From an uncultured Lachnospiraceae bacterium (lineage in GTDB: Bacteria; Bacillota; Clostridia; Lachnospirales; Lachnospiraceae), in NCBI GenBank assembly GCA_934352055.1, contig CAKRJY010000002.1, forward strand, positions 186,001 to 250,000: a stretch of DNA of 64,000 bases, written 5' to 3'. The notes beneath the pieces were generated by a model. It saw nothing but the letters and a program-made list of their open reading frames with translations, was not told the DNA's origin and did no database searches. Within the stretch, counting starts at the first letter, position 1. Every line of letters begins with the position of its first letter. Positions 1-8,099 of this stretch are shown here, in pieces. Both the position numbers and the translations under genes were made by a program.

Positions 1-1
1 T

Positions 2-811
2 CACATGCATGCAACAAAAACAGATGCAATGATTGATGAGGCACTGCAAGAGTTGGGAAAAGATCCGGATAGTGTAGAATATCGCAGGACGATTTCAGAT
101 AGTGTCAAGATTGAGGATTGCGCGTTGGATGATGGCATGCTGAGTCTGTATTTTGACCGGGAATATGAGGAGTTGACCGGCTACACCGAAGTCTTAATGC
201 GTGCAGCAATCGTAAAGACATTGGTGCAGATCAAAGGCATCGATAGTGTGACATTTTACGTCGGCGGAGATCCGCTGCAGGACGCAAATGGAACTCTTGT
301 TGGCAGTATGAACGATGATACCTTTATCAATGATTATGGGGCAGAAACAGGTAGTCTGGAAAAGACAAAACTGACGCTCTATTTTGCCAGTGCAGATGGA
401 CAGTCTCTCGTAAAAAAGGAGATGGATGTCTACTATAATAAAAATGTGGCGCGAGAACGTCTGATTATGGATTATTTATTGAAGGGATCGGATGACGAAG
501 ATGCCAAAACGGTATTCCCATCGGGAACAAAACTTTTAAATGTAACGGTAACAGATGGGGTGTGTTATGTGAATCTGGATTCTTCCTTTTTGAAAGGAAC
601 TACGGGAGTCAACAGCAAGGTGGTGTTGTACTCTATTGTAAATTCACTGACAGAACTGGATAATATCAATAAAGTACAGATTCTTGTAGAAGGGGCACAG
701 AGCACATCAGCGGATGCGAGTCTGGGATTTTCGCTGGGAACATCCTATGAAAGAGATACGTCTATGGTAATGCAGGCAGTGGAGAGAGATTTGATGAACG
801 AGGGGCAATAG
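2..811 (+). CDS. GerMN-domain protein (5' incomplete)
   Basis: The frame is open to the left edge, so the true start, and probably a lipoprotein signal peptide, lie outside the window. The visible part holds two GerMN-type modules: one at about residues 38-92, ending near 'IKGIDSVTFYVGG', and one at about 130-235, with 'VTDGVCYVNLDSSF' and 'LDNINKVQILVEG'. GerMN domains occur in secreted or membrane-anchored sporulation and germination proteins such as GerM; the molecular activity is not clear. The stop is followed 9 bases later by the TTG start of comEC, with the comEC ribosome site directly after the stop codon, so the two are probably co-transcribed. The family call is firm; a specific role is inferred. 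Confidence 0.82.
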   Translation, partial: HMHATKTDAMIDEALQELGKDPDSVEYRRTISDSVKIEDCALDDGMLSLYFDREYEELTGYTEVLMRAAIVKTLVQIKGIDSVTFYVGGDPLQDANGTLVGSMNDDTFINDYGAETGSLEKTKLTLYFASADGQSLVKKEMDVYYNKNVARERLIMDYLLKGSDDEDAKTVFPSGTKLLNVTVTDGVCYVNLDSSFLKGTTGVNSKVVLYSIVNSLTELDNINKVQILVEGAQSTSADASLGFSLGTSYERDTSMVMQAVERDLMNEGQ

Positions 812-820
812 GAGGAAATA

Positions 821-3262
821 TTGTTACGAAGGAAAGTATGTCAGATTGGCATGGCATTTCTCCTTGGTGCAGGATGGTTTGTATATGATAGTCACTGGTG
901 GTGCGTGGCATTTGTGGTGTATATGGGAGGCCTGTATGCAGGTCTTCGACCACATTTGCTTTGCACTGTGCAGCGGCGAAAACGCTTTTTGTGTGTTGCA
1001 CTTGCTTTTTTATGTGGAAGTGTTGTGGGAGAGATAGCGGTACAACGGCAAAAAGAACAGCATTCCTTTTTGCAAAAGGACCGGGTGGTCCAATTTCAAG
1101 GGGAAATTTACAAAAAAGAGAGAAAGGCGGATCAGCCGGTTTACTATTTGCGAGATGTCATCTTGCAAGATCAAAAAGAGCAGATCAAATGCTCTTCTAT
1201 TATTCTATATCCGGATTCGGATGATGATACCATTGGAACAATTTACATTGGAAAAGCAAAAATAACGCCATTTCGACAAGCGCGCAATGACGGTAATTTT
1301 GATGAAAAAATATATTATGAGAGTAACGGAATCGCAGCCGGCTTAGAAGATGCTACGATATACAAAAAGATACCCTCACGTCGTTATGTGCGCATAAAGT
1401 TATATGAACTGCAGCAGAACATAGCGGCTGTGTATGGACAGTATCTGTTTGGCGAGGAAAGCGGAGTGTTGCAGACACTTGCATTGGGAGAAAAAGGCGA
1501 ACTTGATACAGATGCCAAGGCGCTATATCAGATGGCGGGGCTATCCCACATTCTTGCAATATCAGGGCTTCATATTTCTGTCGTTGGCATGGCAATTTAT
1601 CGTCTGCTGCGAAAAAGGGGAATGTCTTTCTTGGGAGCAGGGATGTTGGCAGGTATTCTGGTACTGCTTTATGGCATGATGACCGGAATGAGTCCTTCGA
1701 CAAAGCGGGCGATTGTGATGTATTTGTTTTACCTTTTGGCAAATGTATGGGGAGAAGTGTACGATTCCGCAAGTGCGCTTATGTTTGCAGCAATCGGAAT
1801 GGTGGCAACAAATCCGTTCGCAATGAAAAATGCGGGGGTGATTTTTTCATTTGCAGCTGTTCTTGGCGTGATTTCGTTTGCAAATCCATTCGTATCCTGC
1901 TTACAAAGAGGAAAAAAGAGATGGCTGGATGCGTTTGTATTTGCACTGGGATTGCAGTTGTTTACGCTGCCGCTCGTTGCAAGATTTTATTATGAAATTC
2001 CGATTTACAGTGTGTTTTTAAACTGGCTGTTGTTACCGCTACTAGGCATTTTGTTGGGATGTGGTCTGCTTGGTGGATTGCTTGGTGCCTGCGTGATGGA
2101 AATGCAGGCTACGTGTGGAAGTGCCATGTGGGATGCGTTTGGCTGGTTGCGAGGGGCGATGGCCTTTGTGACAGAAAAAATGATGCTGGTGTGTCATGGA
2201 ATATTGTATTTGTATGAATGGATCGCGGATATCACATTGCGTTTGCCGGGCGCAAGACAGATTGTTGGATGTCCGGCATTGTGGAAAATTGCTATATATT
2301 ATGTCTCCTTGTATATGGGATTGTATTGGCTGCAAAAAGAAAAGGGAAAACGCCAGGTACAACGATGTGTGAGAAATTACAGAGGCAAGTGGCTGCTACT
2401 GGTGTTGTGTGGTCTGAGTTGTCTGTTTTGGCCGGCGAAAGTAAAAAATCAGATGATAATGCTGGATGTTGGGCAAGGGGATGGCATCTATTTGCAGAGT
2501 GCGAAAGGGGCAAATTTTTTTGTAGATGGGGGAAGCTCTGATGTGAAAAACGTTGGAAAATATAGAATTCTGCCATTTTTGAAAAGTCACGGTGTCAGAC
2601 AGGTGGATTACTGGTTTGTTTCGCATCCGGATCTTGATCATATGAATGGATTGTTGGAATGCTTGGAGCAGGGATATCGCATCAAACATATCGTGCTGTC
2701 GAAAGAATTGTACGAAAATATGCAGGATGAAGGAGCAATAGCACATATAAAAGAGTTAGAACAATCAGCACAGGCATGTGGAAGTCAGATATGTTTTATG
2801 CAGGCGGGGGATGTCTGCCACAGCGGAGATTTGCAGCTGCAATGTGTAGGACCTTCGGCTGCTACAGCAAAAGAATATGCGAATGATGTCAATGCGATGA
2901 GTCTGTGTCTGCTGGTTACGTGTAAGGACTTTTCTGCACTTTTGACAGGCGATATTGCAGCAGAGCAGGAAACAGAACTTCTGCCGGAAATAAAAGAATG
3001 TGTCCAAAAGGTTGATGTGTTAAAAGTCGCGCATCATGGATCCAACGCATCAAGCGGGCAGGAATTTCTGGAAGAACTTGAAATGGATTGTGCATTCATT
3101 TCCTGTGGCAAGAATAACTCTTATGGTCATCCGGGAAAAGAGACGATGGAGCGTCTACAGAATTGTATCGAAAAAGAAAAGATATATGTGACGATGGATG
3201 TGGGGCAGATTACGATGGAACTGGATCAGAGAAGGCGTGTTAAGACGAAGTTTGAGCGGTGA
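821..3262 (+). CDS. comEC: ComEC/Rec2-family DNA uptake channel
   Basis: 813 residues, the usual size of full-length ComEC. The N-terminus has membrane segments followed by a soluble DUF4131-type region; the competence domain (about 190-500) is polytopic, with the family-like stretch 'AGLSHILAISGLHISVVGM'; the C-terminal third (about 545-800) is a metallo-beta-lactamase-like domain with 'MLDVGQGDGI', 'SHPDLDHMNG' and 'AHHGSNASSG'. In the family it transports single-stranded DNA across the membrane during transformation, and the MBL domain is thought to degrade the other strand. The start is TTG, chosen because GGAGG lies at 811-815. The gene is intact, but no other competence gene is in the window, so actual competence cannot be judged. 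Confidence 0.95.
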   Translation: MLRRKVCQIGMAFLLGAGWFVYDSHWWCVAFVVYMGGLYAGLRPHLLCTVQRRKRFLCVALAFLCGSVVGEIAVQRQKEQHSFLQKDRVVQFQGEIYKKERKADQPVYYLRDVILQDQKEQIKCSSIILYPDSDDDTIGTIYIGKAKITPFRQARNDGNFDEKIYYESNGIAAGLEDATIYKKIPSRRYVRIKLYELQQNIAAVYGQYLFGEESGVLQTLALGEKGELDTDAKALYQMAGLSHILAISGLHISVVGMAIYRLLRKRGMSFLGAGMLAGILVLLYGMMTGMSPSTKRAIVMYLFYLLANVWGEVYDSASALMFAAIGMVATNPFAMKNAGVIFSFAAVLGVISFANPFVSCLQRGKKRWLDAFVFALGLQLFTLPLVARFYYEIPIYSVFLNWLLLPLLGILLGCGLLGGLLGACVMEMQATCGSAMWDAFGWLRGAMAFVTEKMMLVCHGILYLYEWIADITLRLPGARQIVGCPALWKIAIYYVSLYMGLYWLQKEKGKRQVQRCVRNYRGKWLLLVLCGLSCLFWPAKVKNQMIMLDVGQGDGIYLQSAKGANFFVDGGSSDVKNVGKYRILPFLKSHGVRQVDYWFVSHPDLDHMNGLLECLEQGYRIKHIVLSKELYENMQDEGAIAHIKELEQSAQACGSQICFMQAGDVCHSGDLQLQCVGPSAATAKEYANDVNAMSLCLLVTCKDFSALLTGDIAAEQETELLPEIKECVQKVDVLKVAHHGSNASSGQEFLEELEMDCAFISCGKNNSYGHPGKETMERLQNCIEKEKIYVTMDVGQITMELDQRRRVKTKFER

Positions 3263-3284
3263 AATATGTGTTGTGGATGTGATT

Positions 3285-3323
3285 GTGGGTATGAGAGCAA
3301 GAAAATAAGCGTGATACCCACAA
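3285..3323 (+). terminator. inverted repeat after comEC
   Basis: A perfect 10-base inverted repeat (TTGTGGGTAT at 3285-3294, ATACCCACAA at 3314-3323) lies in the 92-base gap after comEC. No T-run follows the right arm, so Rho-independent termination is doubtful; it may be a weak terminator or an mRNA-stabilising hairpin. A second TGTTGTGG copy at about 3271-3278 could compete for the right arm. Confidence 0.4.
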
Positions 3324-3354
3324 CAGATATATATGAGAAGAAAGGGGAAAAGAA

Positions 3355-4140
3355 ATGTTTCAAAATTATTATGTAATTCAGAGCAGGATGAAAGAAATTG
3401 AACATATTCGAGAAAGGCTACAAAACGAGGATGGAAAATATCCAGAGGGAGAGTTGATATGTGCAAAGAATGGAAAGTGGTATAAATGGTATTTGTGTCA
3501 TCAAGGTCAATCTTTATATTTACCAAAGGATCAGAGAGGGCTGGCTGTAAAATTAGCAAGAAAAAAATATAATGAGGCAATGCAAAAAGATTTAAACAGT
3601 GAGTATGCGTCATGTGCAGCGTATATAAAACAGGCAAATCGGTCGCAGAAATGTGTGGAGGAGTTTTTGTTAAATGAAGGATACAGGAGTTTGTTGGGGG
3701 ATAGTTTGGATTTGCTTGTCGAAAATGGCGAAGAATGGATGAACGATATTTATGAGACAAATGAAATGCATCCTGAAAATCTAGTGGTGAAAGGTATTAC
3801 TGGAAAAATGCTAAGATCAAAATCGGAGGCTATGATTGAACAAGCATTGTTTTATGCGAATATACCGTATCGCTACGAATGTAAGTTGGAATTAGACAAT
3901 AAGATTTTATATCCAGACTTTACAATGTTACATCCTGGAACGAAAGAAATATATTATTGGGAACACATGGGGATGATGGATAATCCAGAGTATGTTCAGC
4001 ATGCATGTAAAAAAGTAGAAATTTATTGTGGCGCAGGTGTTTATCCGGGACAAAATCTGATATTAACATATGAAACAAAAGATAATCCATTAGGAATGGG
4101 ACAAATAACTAGGGTGCTGGAAGAAAAATTTGGAATGTAG
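3355..4140 (+). CDS. PD-(D/E)XK-like protein of unknown function
   Basis: 261 residues; start ATG with an AAAGGGGA ribosome site 6 bases upstream. The N-terminal two thirds are helical and charged, with no motif I recognise. From about residue 158 the pattern resembles a restriction-like nuclease core: 'SKSEAMIEQAL' (candidate first acidic residue), 'ILYPDFTML' (PD motif) and 'IYYWEHMGMMD', where E-x-H stands in for E-x-K. Proteins of this kind occur in Lachnospiraceae, but I know of no assigned function. It stands alone between comEC and holA, which are adjacent in many relatives, so it looks like a later insertion. A structural role without nuclease activity is possible because the canonical lysine is replaced. 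Confidence 0.6.
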   Translation: MFQNYYVIQSRMKEIEHIRERLQNEDGKYPEGELICAKNGKWYKWYLCHQGQSLYLPKDQRGLAVKLARKKYNEAMQKDLNSEYASCAAYIKQANRSQKCVEEFLLNEGYRSLLGDSLDLLVENGEEWMNDIYETNEMHPENLVVKGITGKMLRSKSEAMIEQALFYANIPYRYECKLELDNKILYPDFTMLHPGTKEIYYWEHMGMMDNPEYVQHACKKVEIYCGAGVYPGQNLILTYETKDNPLGMGQITRVLEEKFGM

Positions 4141-4327
4141 AAATGTTTTATGCAGTAAAAGCTGATTGGACATGACATATGGAAACTGTTAAAAAATATG
4201 ATGCTCGATATTTGAAAAAACGGGGAAAAGGCATGGAGACAGGAAATGCATAAAAATTGTTAGCAGATTGCTATCAAGCATAATGTTGACGATAATGAAA
4301 AGTGATGCACACATCTTGAAAATCATA

Positions 4328-4340
4328 TATAATAAAACAC
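4328..4340 (+). promoter_or_regulatory. candidate -10 box abutting holA
   Basis: TATAAT at 4328-4333 ends 7 bases before the holA ATG. No good -35 is seen at 17 bases and no Shine-Dalgarno sequence lies before the ATG. If used, this box would start the transcript at or next to the A of the start codon (a leaderless mRNA). Tentative. Confidence 0.3.
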
Positions 4341-5318
4341 ATGAAAACGATTGACGAAGATATTAAGACAGGACAATTTAAAAAAGTATATTTATTATAT
4401 GGCGAGGAGGATTACCTTAAAAAGCAGTATCGGGACAAGCTGACGAAGGCTCTTATGAATGAAGGAGACCAGATGAATCTGGCAAAATATGAGGGGAAAG
4501 ATGTCTCGGTAGAAGAGATAATCAGCTTCGCAGATACTATGCCATTTTTTGCAGACCGTCGTGTAGTGTTGGTTGCGGACTCTGGTTTTTTTAAGTCATC
4601 GCAAGAGGTGTTAGCGGAATATATTACGCGAATACCGGAGACGACATGCATGGTTTTTGTGGAAAGTGAAGTGGATAAGCGGTCAAAAACATACAAAGCG
4701 GTGACCAAGGCAGGATGTGCAGTTGATTTTTCTATGCCGGATGAACGTATGCTGACATCATGGATGATGGGGCGTGTGAAGGCAGCAGGAAAGACCATGA
4801 CGCGGGAAGCGTGGACAGAGTTTTTCGATAGAAGTAGCGACTCTATGGATCATATGGATATGGAAATGGAAAAGTTACTTTCCTATGTATATGAGAAGGA
4901 TAGTATTGCGCTAGAGGATGTGGAAGCCATTTGTACAAAACAGGTACAGACCAAGGTCTTTGAAATGATTTCATTTTTGGCATCCAAAAACCTAACTAAG
5001 GTACTGGAACTATATCATGATATGTTGGCGGCAAAAGAACCACCGATTCGTATTTTGGCTTTGATCATCCGCCAATTTGATCAGATGTATGTAATGAAAG
5101 ATATGGCTTCTCAGGGAATGAATGCGCAGACGATTGCAAATAAGATGGGGATTCGTGATTTTATTGTGAGAAAGAATCTGGGACTTGCAAGAAATTTTAC
5201 GATAGAACAGATTCGGGCGCTGCTCGAAGATGCGGCAGATTTGGATGAGAGAGCAAAGACAGGGCGCATCAATGACCAGTTGGCGGTAGAGATGCTCATG
5301 ATTCGATGGGCAAGTTGA
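4341..5318 (+). CDS. holA: DNA polymerase III subunit delta
   Basis: 325 residues, normal for the clamp-loader delta subunit, which opens the beta sliding clamp. The start fits the family ('MKTIDEDIKTGQFKKVYLLYG', followed by a 'GEEDYLKKQYRDKL' segment). The degenerate AAA+ region covers about 15-210 and lacks a functional Walker A, as usual for delta. The C-terminal helical collar (about 210-320) includes 'RILALIIRQFDQMYVMKDM'. The gene lies downstream of comEC and converges on rpsT, the common order in Firmicutes. Translation signals are odd: there is no ribosome binding site upstream. Confidence 0.95.
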   Translation: MKTIDEDIKTGQFKKVYLLYGEEDYLKKQYRDKLTKALMNEGDQMNLAKYEGKDVSVEEIISFADTMPFFADRRVVLVADSGFFKSSQEVLAEYITRIPETTCMVFVESEVDKRSKTYKAVTKAGCAVDFSMPDERMLTSWMMGRVKAAGKTMTREAWTEFFDRSSDSMDHMDMEMEKLLSYVYEKDSIALEDVEAICTKQVQTKVFEMISFLASKNLTKVLELYHDMLAAKEPPIRILALIIRQFDQMYVMKDMASQGMNAQTIANKMGIRDFIVRKNLGLARNFTIEQIRALLEDAADLDERAKTGRINDQLAVEMLMIRWAS

Positions 5319-5344
5319 TATTATATAGGAATAGTATGGAGAAC

Positions 5345-5375
5345 AAAAAAGCACCAGTATGACGGTACTGGTGCT
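5345..5375 (-). terminator. Rho-independent terminator of rpsT
   Basis: A 10-base stem (AGCACCAGTA 5350-5359, TACTGGTGCT 5366-5375). Read on the minus strand it is followed by six T residues, so it terminates rpsT; the stem may also serve the converging holA transcript. Confidence 0.85.
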
Positions 5376-5393
5376 TCTCTATGTTCAAAAAAA

Positions 5394-5657
5394 TTAAGCA
5401 ATAGAATTAACAGCTTTTGTAAGGCGAGATACCTTTCTTGCTGCATTATTCTTGTGGTAGAGACCTTTGCTTGTAGCCTTGTTGATCTCTGAGATAGCAA
5501 CGATGAGAGCTTCGTTAGCTGCTTCCTTATCGTTGTTAGCAACGGCTGCTTCTACCTTCTTGATGCAAGTCTTAACCTTAGACTTGATTGCTTTATTTCT
5601 AGCAGTCTTGATCTCTGTAACTAATATTCTTTTTTTAGCAGATTTAATGTTAGCCAA
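5394..5657 (-). CDS. rpsT: 30S ribosomal protein S20
   Basis: 87 residues, all helical and basic, starting '(M)ANIKSAKKRI' as is typical of S20, a primary 16S rRNA-binding protein of the small subunit. The start is the TTG at 5657-5655, with GGAGGT 7-12 bases upstream on the minus strand; an ATG five codons earlier falls inside that ribosome site and is unlikely. A rare start codon in this gene is known from other bacteria, where it accompanies autoregulated translation. It is transcribed opposite to its neighbours from a clear promoter and ends in a strong terminator. Confidence 0.96.
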   Translation of the reverse strand: MANIKSAKKRILVTEIKTARNKAIKSKVKTCIKKVEAAVANNDKEAANEALIVAISEINKATSKGLYHKNNAARKVSRLTKAVNSIA

Positions 5658-5747
5658 TCTGTACACCTCCAATGTCTTGATATCAATTATAGTAACTCTG
5701 TTGCAACAAAGCCGGACACGGACAGTCTGTTACAAACATACTAGATA

Positions 5748-5776
5748 ATCTTATAGCACAGAGGTGTTTCTGTCAA
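5748..5776 (-). promoter_or_regulatory. rpsT promoter
   Basis: On the minus strand TTGACA (5776-5771), a 17-base spacer and TAAGAT (5753-5748) form a near-consensus housekeeping promoter. It gives rpsT a leader of roughly 85 bases. Confidence 0.75.
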
Positions 5777-5842
5777 TACATATTTCATAAAAAAATGCAA
5801 ACAATATAAAAAGATTTTATGGAATTAGGGGAAATTAGGAAA

Positions 5843-6745
5843 ATGTTTGAGATTCGAACAGATTTGGCGGTGGAAACATCGGAAAAAAGACCGGATGGTA
5901 AGGAAATCTCAGGACTTTTGGTGGAAAAAGAAAAAAGAGGAGAGGACATTACGATTACAAAAGTACGTATTGAGACACAAAAAGCTGCAAAAACGATGGG
6001 AAAGCCTCGTGGTACGTACATTAGCATAGAAGCGGATCAGATGATGGAAGAGGATAGTGATTATCACCGGGAAATATCGGAAATTTTTTCGGAACAGTTA
6101 AAGAATTTTCTCCCAAAACAATATCAAAAGAAAAAAATATTGGTGATTGGATTAGGGAATCGGGAAGTAACGCCGGATGCGCTTGGACCGAAGGTGATAG
6201 ACCAGTTGTTTATTACCAGACATCTGCTGGAAGAATTTGGAAAATATATGGTTGAATTAGAAGAGTGTTGCAGCATTAGTGGCATTGTGCCAGGAGTGAT
6301 GGCTCAGACAGGAATGGAGACCGTTGAAATTTTACAAGGGGTAGTTTCACAGACAAAACCGGATATCGTCATCGCGGTAGATGCATTGGCAGCACGAAGC
6401 ATAAAAAGGTTGAATCGTACGATACAGATTACCGACACGGGAATTATACCGGGATCAGGTGTGGGAAATTATCGCAATGCAATCACAAGGGAACATCTGG
6501 GGATTCCTGTCATTGCCGTGGGGATTCCGACAGTTGTTGATGCTGCAACAATTGTAGCTGATTTTTGTACGGGACTTATGGAAAATAAGCAGGAGTTGGA
6601 AGAGATGGAAGAAACGGTGCGTGGCATGATACCGCCCAAATTAAATGCGATGTATGTTACTTCCAAAGATATTGATGAGGCAGTCAATCGCCTGAGCTAT
6701 ACCATTTCAGAGGGACTCAATATGACATTTGTTCCGAAAATGTAG
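5843..6745 (+). CDS. gpr: spore germination endopeptidase GPR
   Basis: 300 residues starting 'MFEIRTDLAVE', the usual N-terminus of clostridial GPR; an in-frame ATG 8 codons upstream has no ribosome site, so it was not used. GPR degrades the small acid-soluble spore proteins at germination. It is made as a zymogen and is an atypical acid protease. The segments carrying the likely catalytic aspartates are 'GLGNREVTPDALGP' and 'VIAVDALAARS'. Regulation in the family is by a forespore sigma factor; I could not assign a matching promoter. It is divergent from rpsT and upstream of spoIIP, a conserved order. A REP-like repeat follows the stop. Confidence 0.95.
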   Translation: MFEIRTDLAVETSEKRPDGKEISGLLVEKEKRGEDITITKVRIETQKAAKTMGKPRGTYISIEADQMMEEDSDYHREISEIFSEQLKNFLPKQYQKKKILVIGLGNREVTPDALGPKVIDQLFITRHLLEEFGKYMVELEECCSISGIVPGVMAQTGMETVEILQGVVSQTKPDIVIAVDALAARSIKRLNRTIQITDTGIIPGSGVGNYRNAITREHLGIPVIAVGIPTVVDAATIVADFCTGLMENKQELEEMEETVRGMIPPKLNAMYVTSKDIDEAVNRLSYTISEGLNMTFVPKM

Positions 6746-6751
6746 AGCCCC

Positions 6752-6820
6752 AGGCCGCAGGGACACTCCATGCGCCAAAGGGGACACTCTATGCGGCAAA
6801 AGGAACGTCCCTGTGGCCAA
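6752..6820. repeat. REP-like interspersed repeat, copy 1 (one and a half units)
   Basis: A partial unit (about 6758-6774) is followed by a full unit (about 6774-6816) of the form CCAAAGGGGACACTC - ATG - GGCAAAAGGAACGTCCC. The outer GGGAC/GTCCC parts are complementary. It lies just after the gpr stop and overlaps an apparent upstream extension of spoIIP, which is therefore not real coding sequence. Four more copies are at 11127, 16871, 18603 and 19800. Confidence 0.8.
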
Positions 6821-6877
6821 ACATGCATAGGAAGAAAAAAGTTGCATATATTGGTGCGTAGGGAAAAGGAGAGATAC

Positions 6878-7972
6878 GTGCGTACCAAATGGTCTTTATA
6901 TTATCAATTATTAAAATTATGTGTGCCGATATTTTGCTTTCAGGCAACAGAGCCATCACTTTATGACTGGCTTTTACAGGAAATGGACCTGGCGACGCCT
7001 GTTATGGCGTATGTCTATGGAGAAGATGAGGAAAAGGATGAACTGACATTGCTTGCTGCATTGGAAAATACCGGGAAACAGACAGAAGAAAAATGCATAG
7101 AGGAAAATAATATAGAACAGACAAAAGAGCCGGCACAAAACGATGCGCAGGAAAATAATGTGCCGGTAGCAGGGGCAGAAAATAAGGAAACGCCGACCTG
7201 GACGAAACAGGCAGAAGTCAATCGGGATAAATTGTTAGATTATGATTACCTGATAAAAAACTTTTACCGCATTGACCGCACTACGACCATTGATTCGAGC
7301 GAGTTGGATCCGGGCACTTTGCTGCAAAAAAACATAGCGCTTGATATGAATGTAGACGGACCGGTGGTTTTGATCTACCACACGCATTCGCAGGAGGGTT
7401 TTGTTGATTCGGATGGGTCTGAAGCAATGACCGTCATGGGCGTGGGTGACAGGTTGACGAGCTTATTGCAGGACACATATGGAATCCCTGTATTGCATCA
7501 TCGTGGAAAATATGATGTGGAAGGTAGAGATTATGCATATGCAAATGCAGAACCGGACATTCAGCGGGTCTTAGCGGAAAATCCAACCATTCAGGTGGCA
7601 ATTGATTTGCATAGAGATGGTGTAGGAGATGATGTACATCTTGTCACAGATATCGGAGGCAAACCGACGGCAAAGATTATGTTTTTTAATGGATTGAGCA
7701 GAACAACGGCTACAGGACCGATTGATTATCTGAAAAATCCTAATTTAGAGGACAATCTGGCGACATCCTTACATATGCAGATTGCAGCAGCAGAATTGTA
7801 TCCGGGATTTACACGTCCTATTTTTTTAAAGGGATATCGTTATAATATGCATCTTTGTCCGAAGGCAATGCTAATTGAAGCGGGGGCACAGACGAACACG
7901 TTTGAAGAAGTTTATAATGCGATGGAACCTTTGGCAAATATCCTTGCCTATGTGCTTCTCGGGCAAGAGTAA
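6878..7972 (+). CDS. spoIIP: stage II sporulation protein P
   Basis: 364 residues from a GTG start at 6878, chosen because AAGGAGAG lies at 6866-6873 and because the frame upstream runs into the REP-like repeat. SpoIIP is the peptidoglycan amidase/endopeptidase of the SpoIIDMP engulfment complex in the forespore septum. An N-terminal hydrophobic segment (about 8-25) is followed by an acidic, low-complexity linker (about 45-115). The catalytic domain has 'LIYHTHSQEGF' (a histidine of the metal site) and 'VAIDLHRDGVGD', ending with 'LIEAGAQTNTFEE'. It sits between gpr and lepA as in many Clostridia. Confidence 0.94.
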   Translation: MRTKWSLYYQLLKLCVPIFCFQATEPSLYDWLLQEMDLATPVMAYVYGEDEEKDELTLLAALENTGKQTEEKCIEENNIEQTKEPAQNDAQENNVPVAGAENKETPTWTKQAEVNRDKLLDYDYLIKNFYRIDRTTTIDSSELDPGTLLQKNIALDMNVDGPVVLIYHTHSQEGFVDSDGSEAMTVMGVGDRLTSLLQDTYGIPVLHHRGKYDVEGRDYAYANAEPDIQRVLAENPTIQVAIDLHRDGVGDDVHLVTDIGGKPTAKIMFFNGLSRTTATGPIDYLKNPNLEDNLATSLHMQIAAAELYPGFTRPIFLKGYRYNMHLCPKAMLIEAGAQTNTFEEVYNAMEPLANILAYVLLGQE

Positions 7973-8023
7973 AAGAAAGAGCAAGAGTGACGAAAAGATG
8001 CAAGAGTAAAAGAGAGAGAATAC

Positions 8024-8053
8024 TTGTGAAGCCGGTATTTTCTATGGTATAAT
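8024..8053 (+). promoter_or_regulatory. lepA promoter
   Basis: TTGTGA (8024-8029), an 18-base spacer and a perfect TATAAT (8048-8053), 47 bases before the lepA start. Confidence 0.65.
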
Positions 8054-8099
8054 GCCATGAATGAGCAATTTTGGCTGGAAATACGGAGGATAATATTTC

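Noticed and set aside
6770..6877. N-terminal extension of spoIIP
   Set aside because: The extra 36 codons run through a REP-like repeat; the GTG at 6878 has a proper ribosome site and gives the normal SpoIIP N-terminus.
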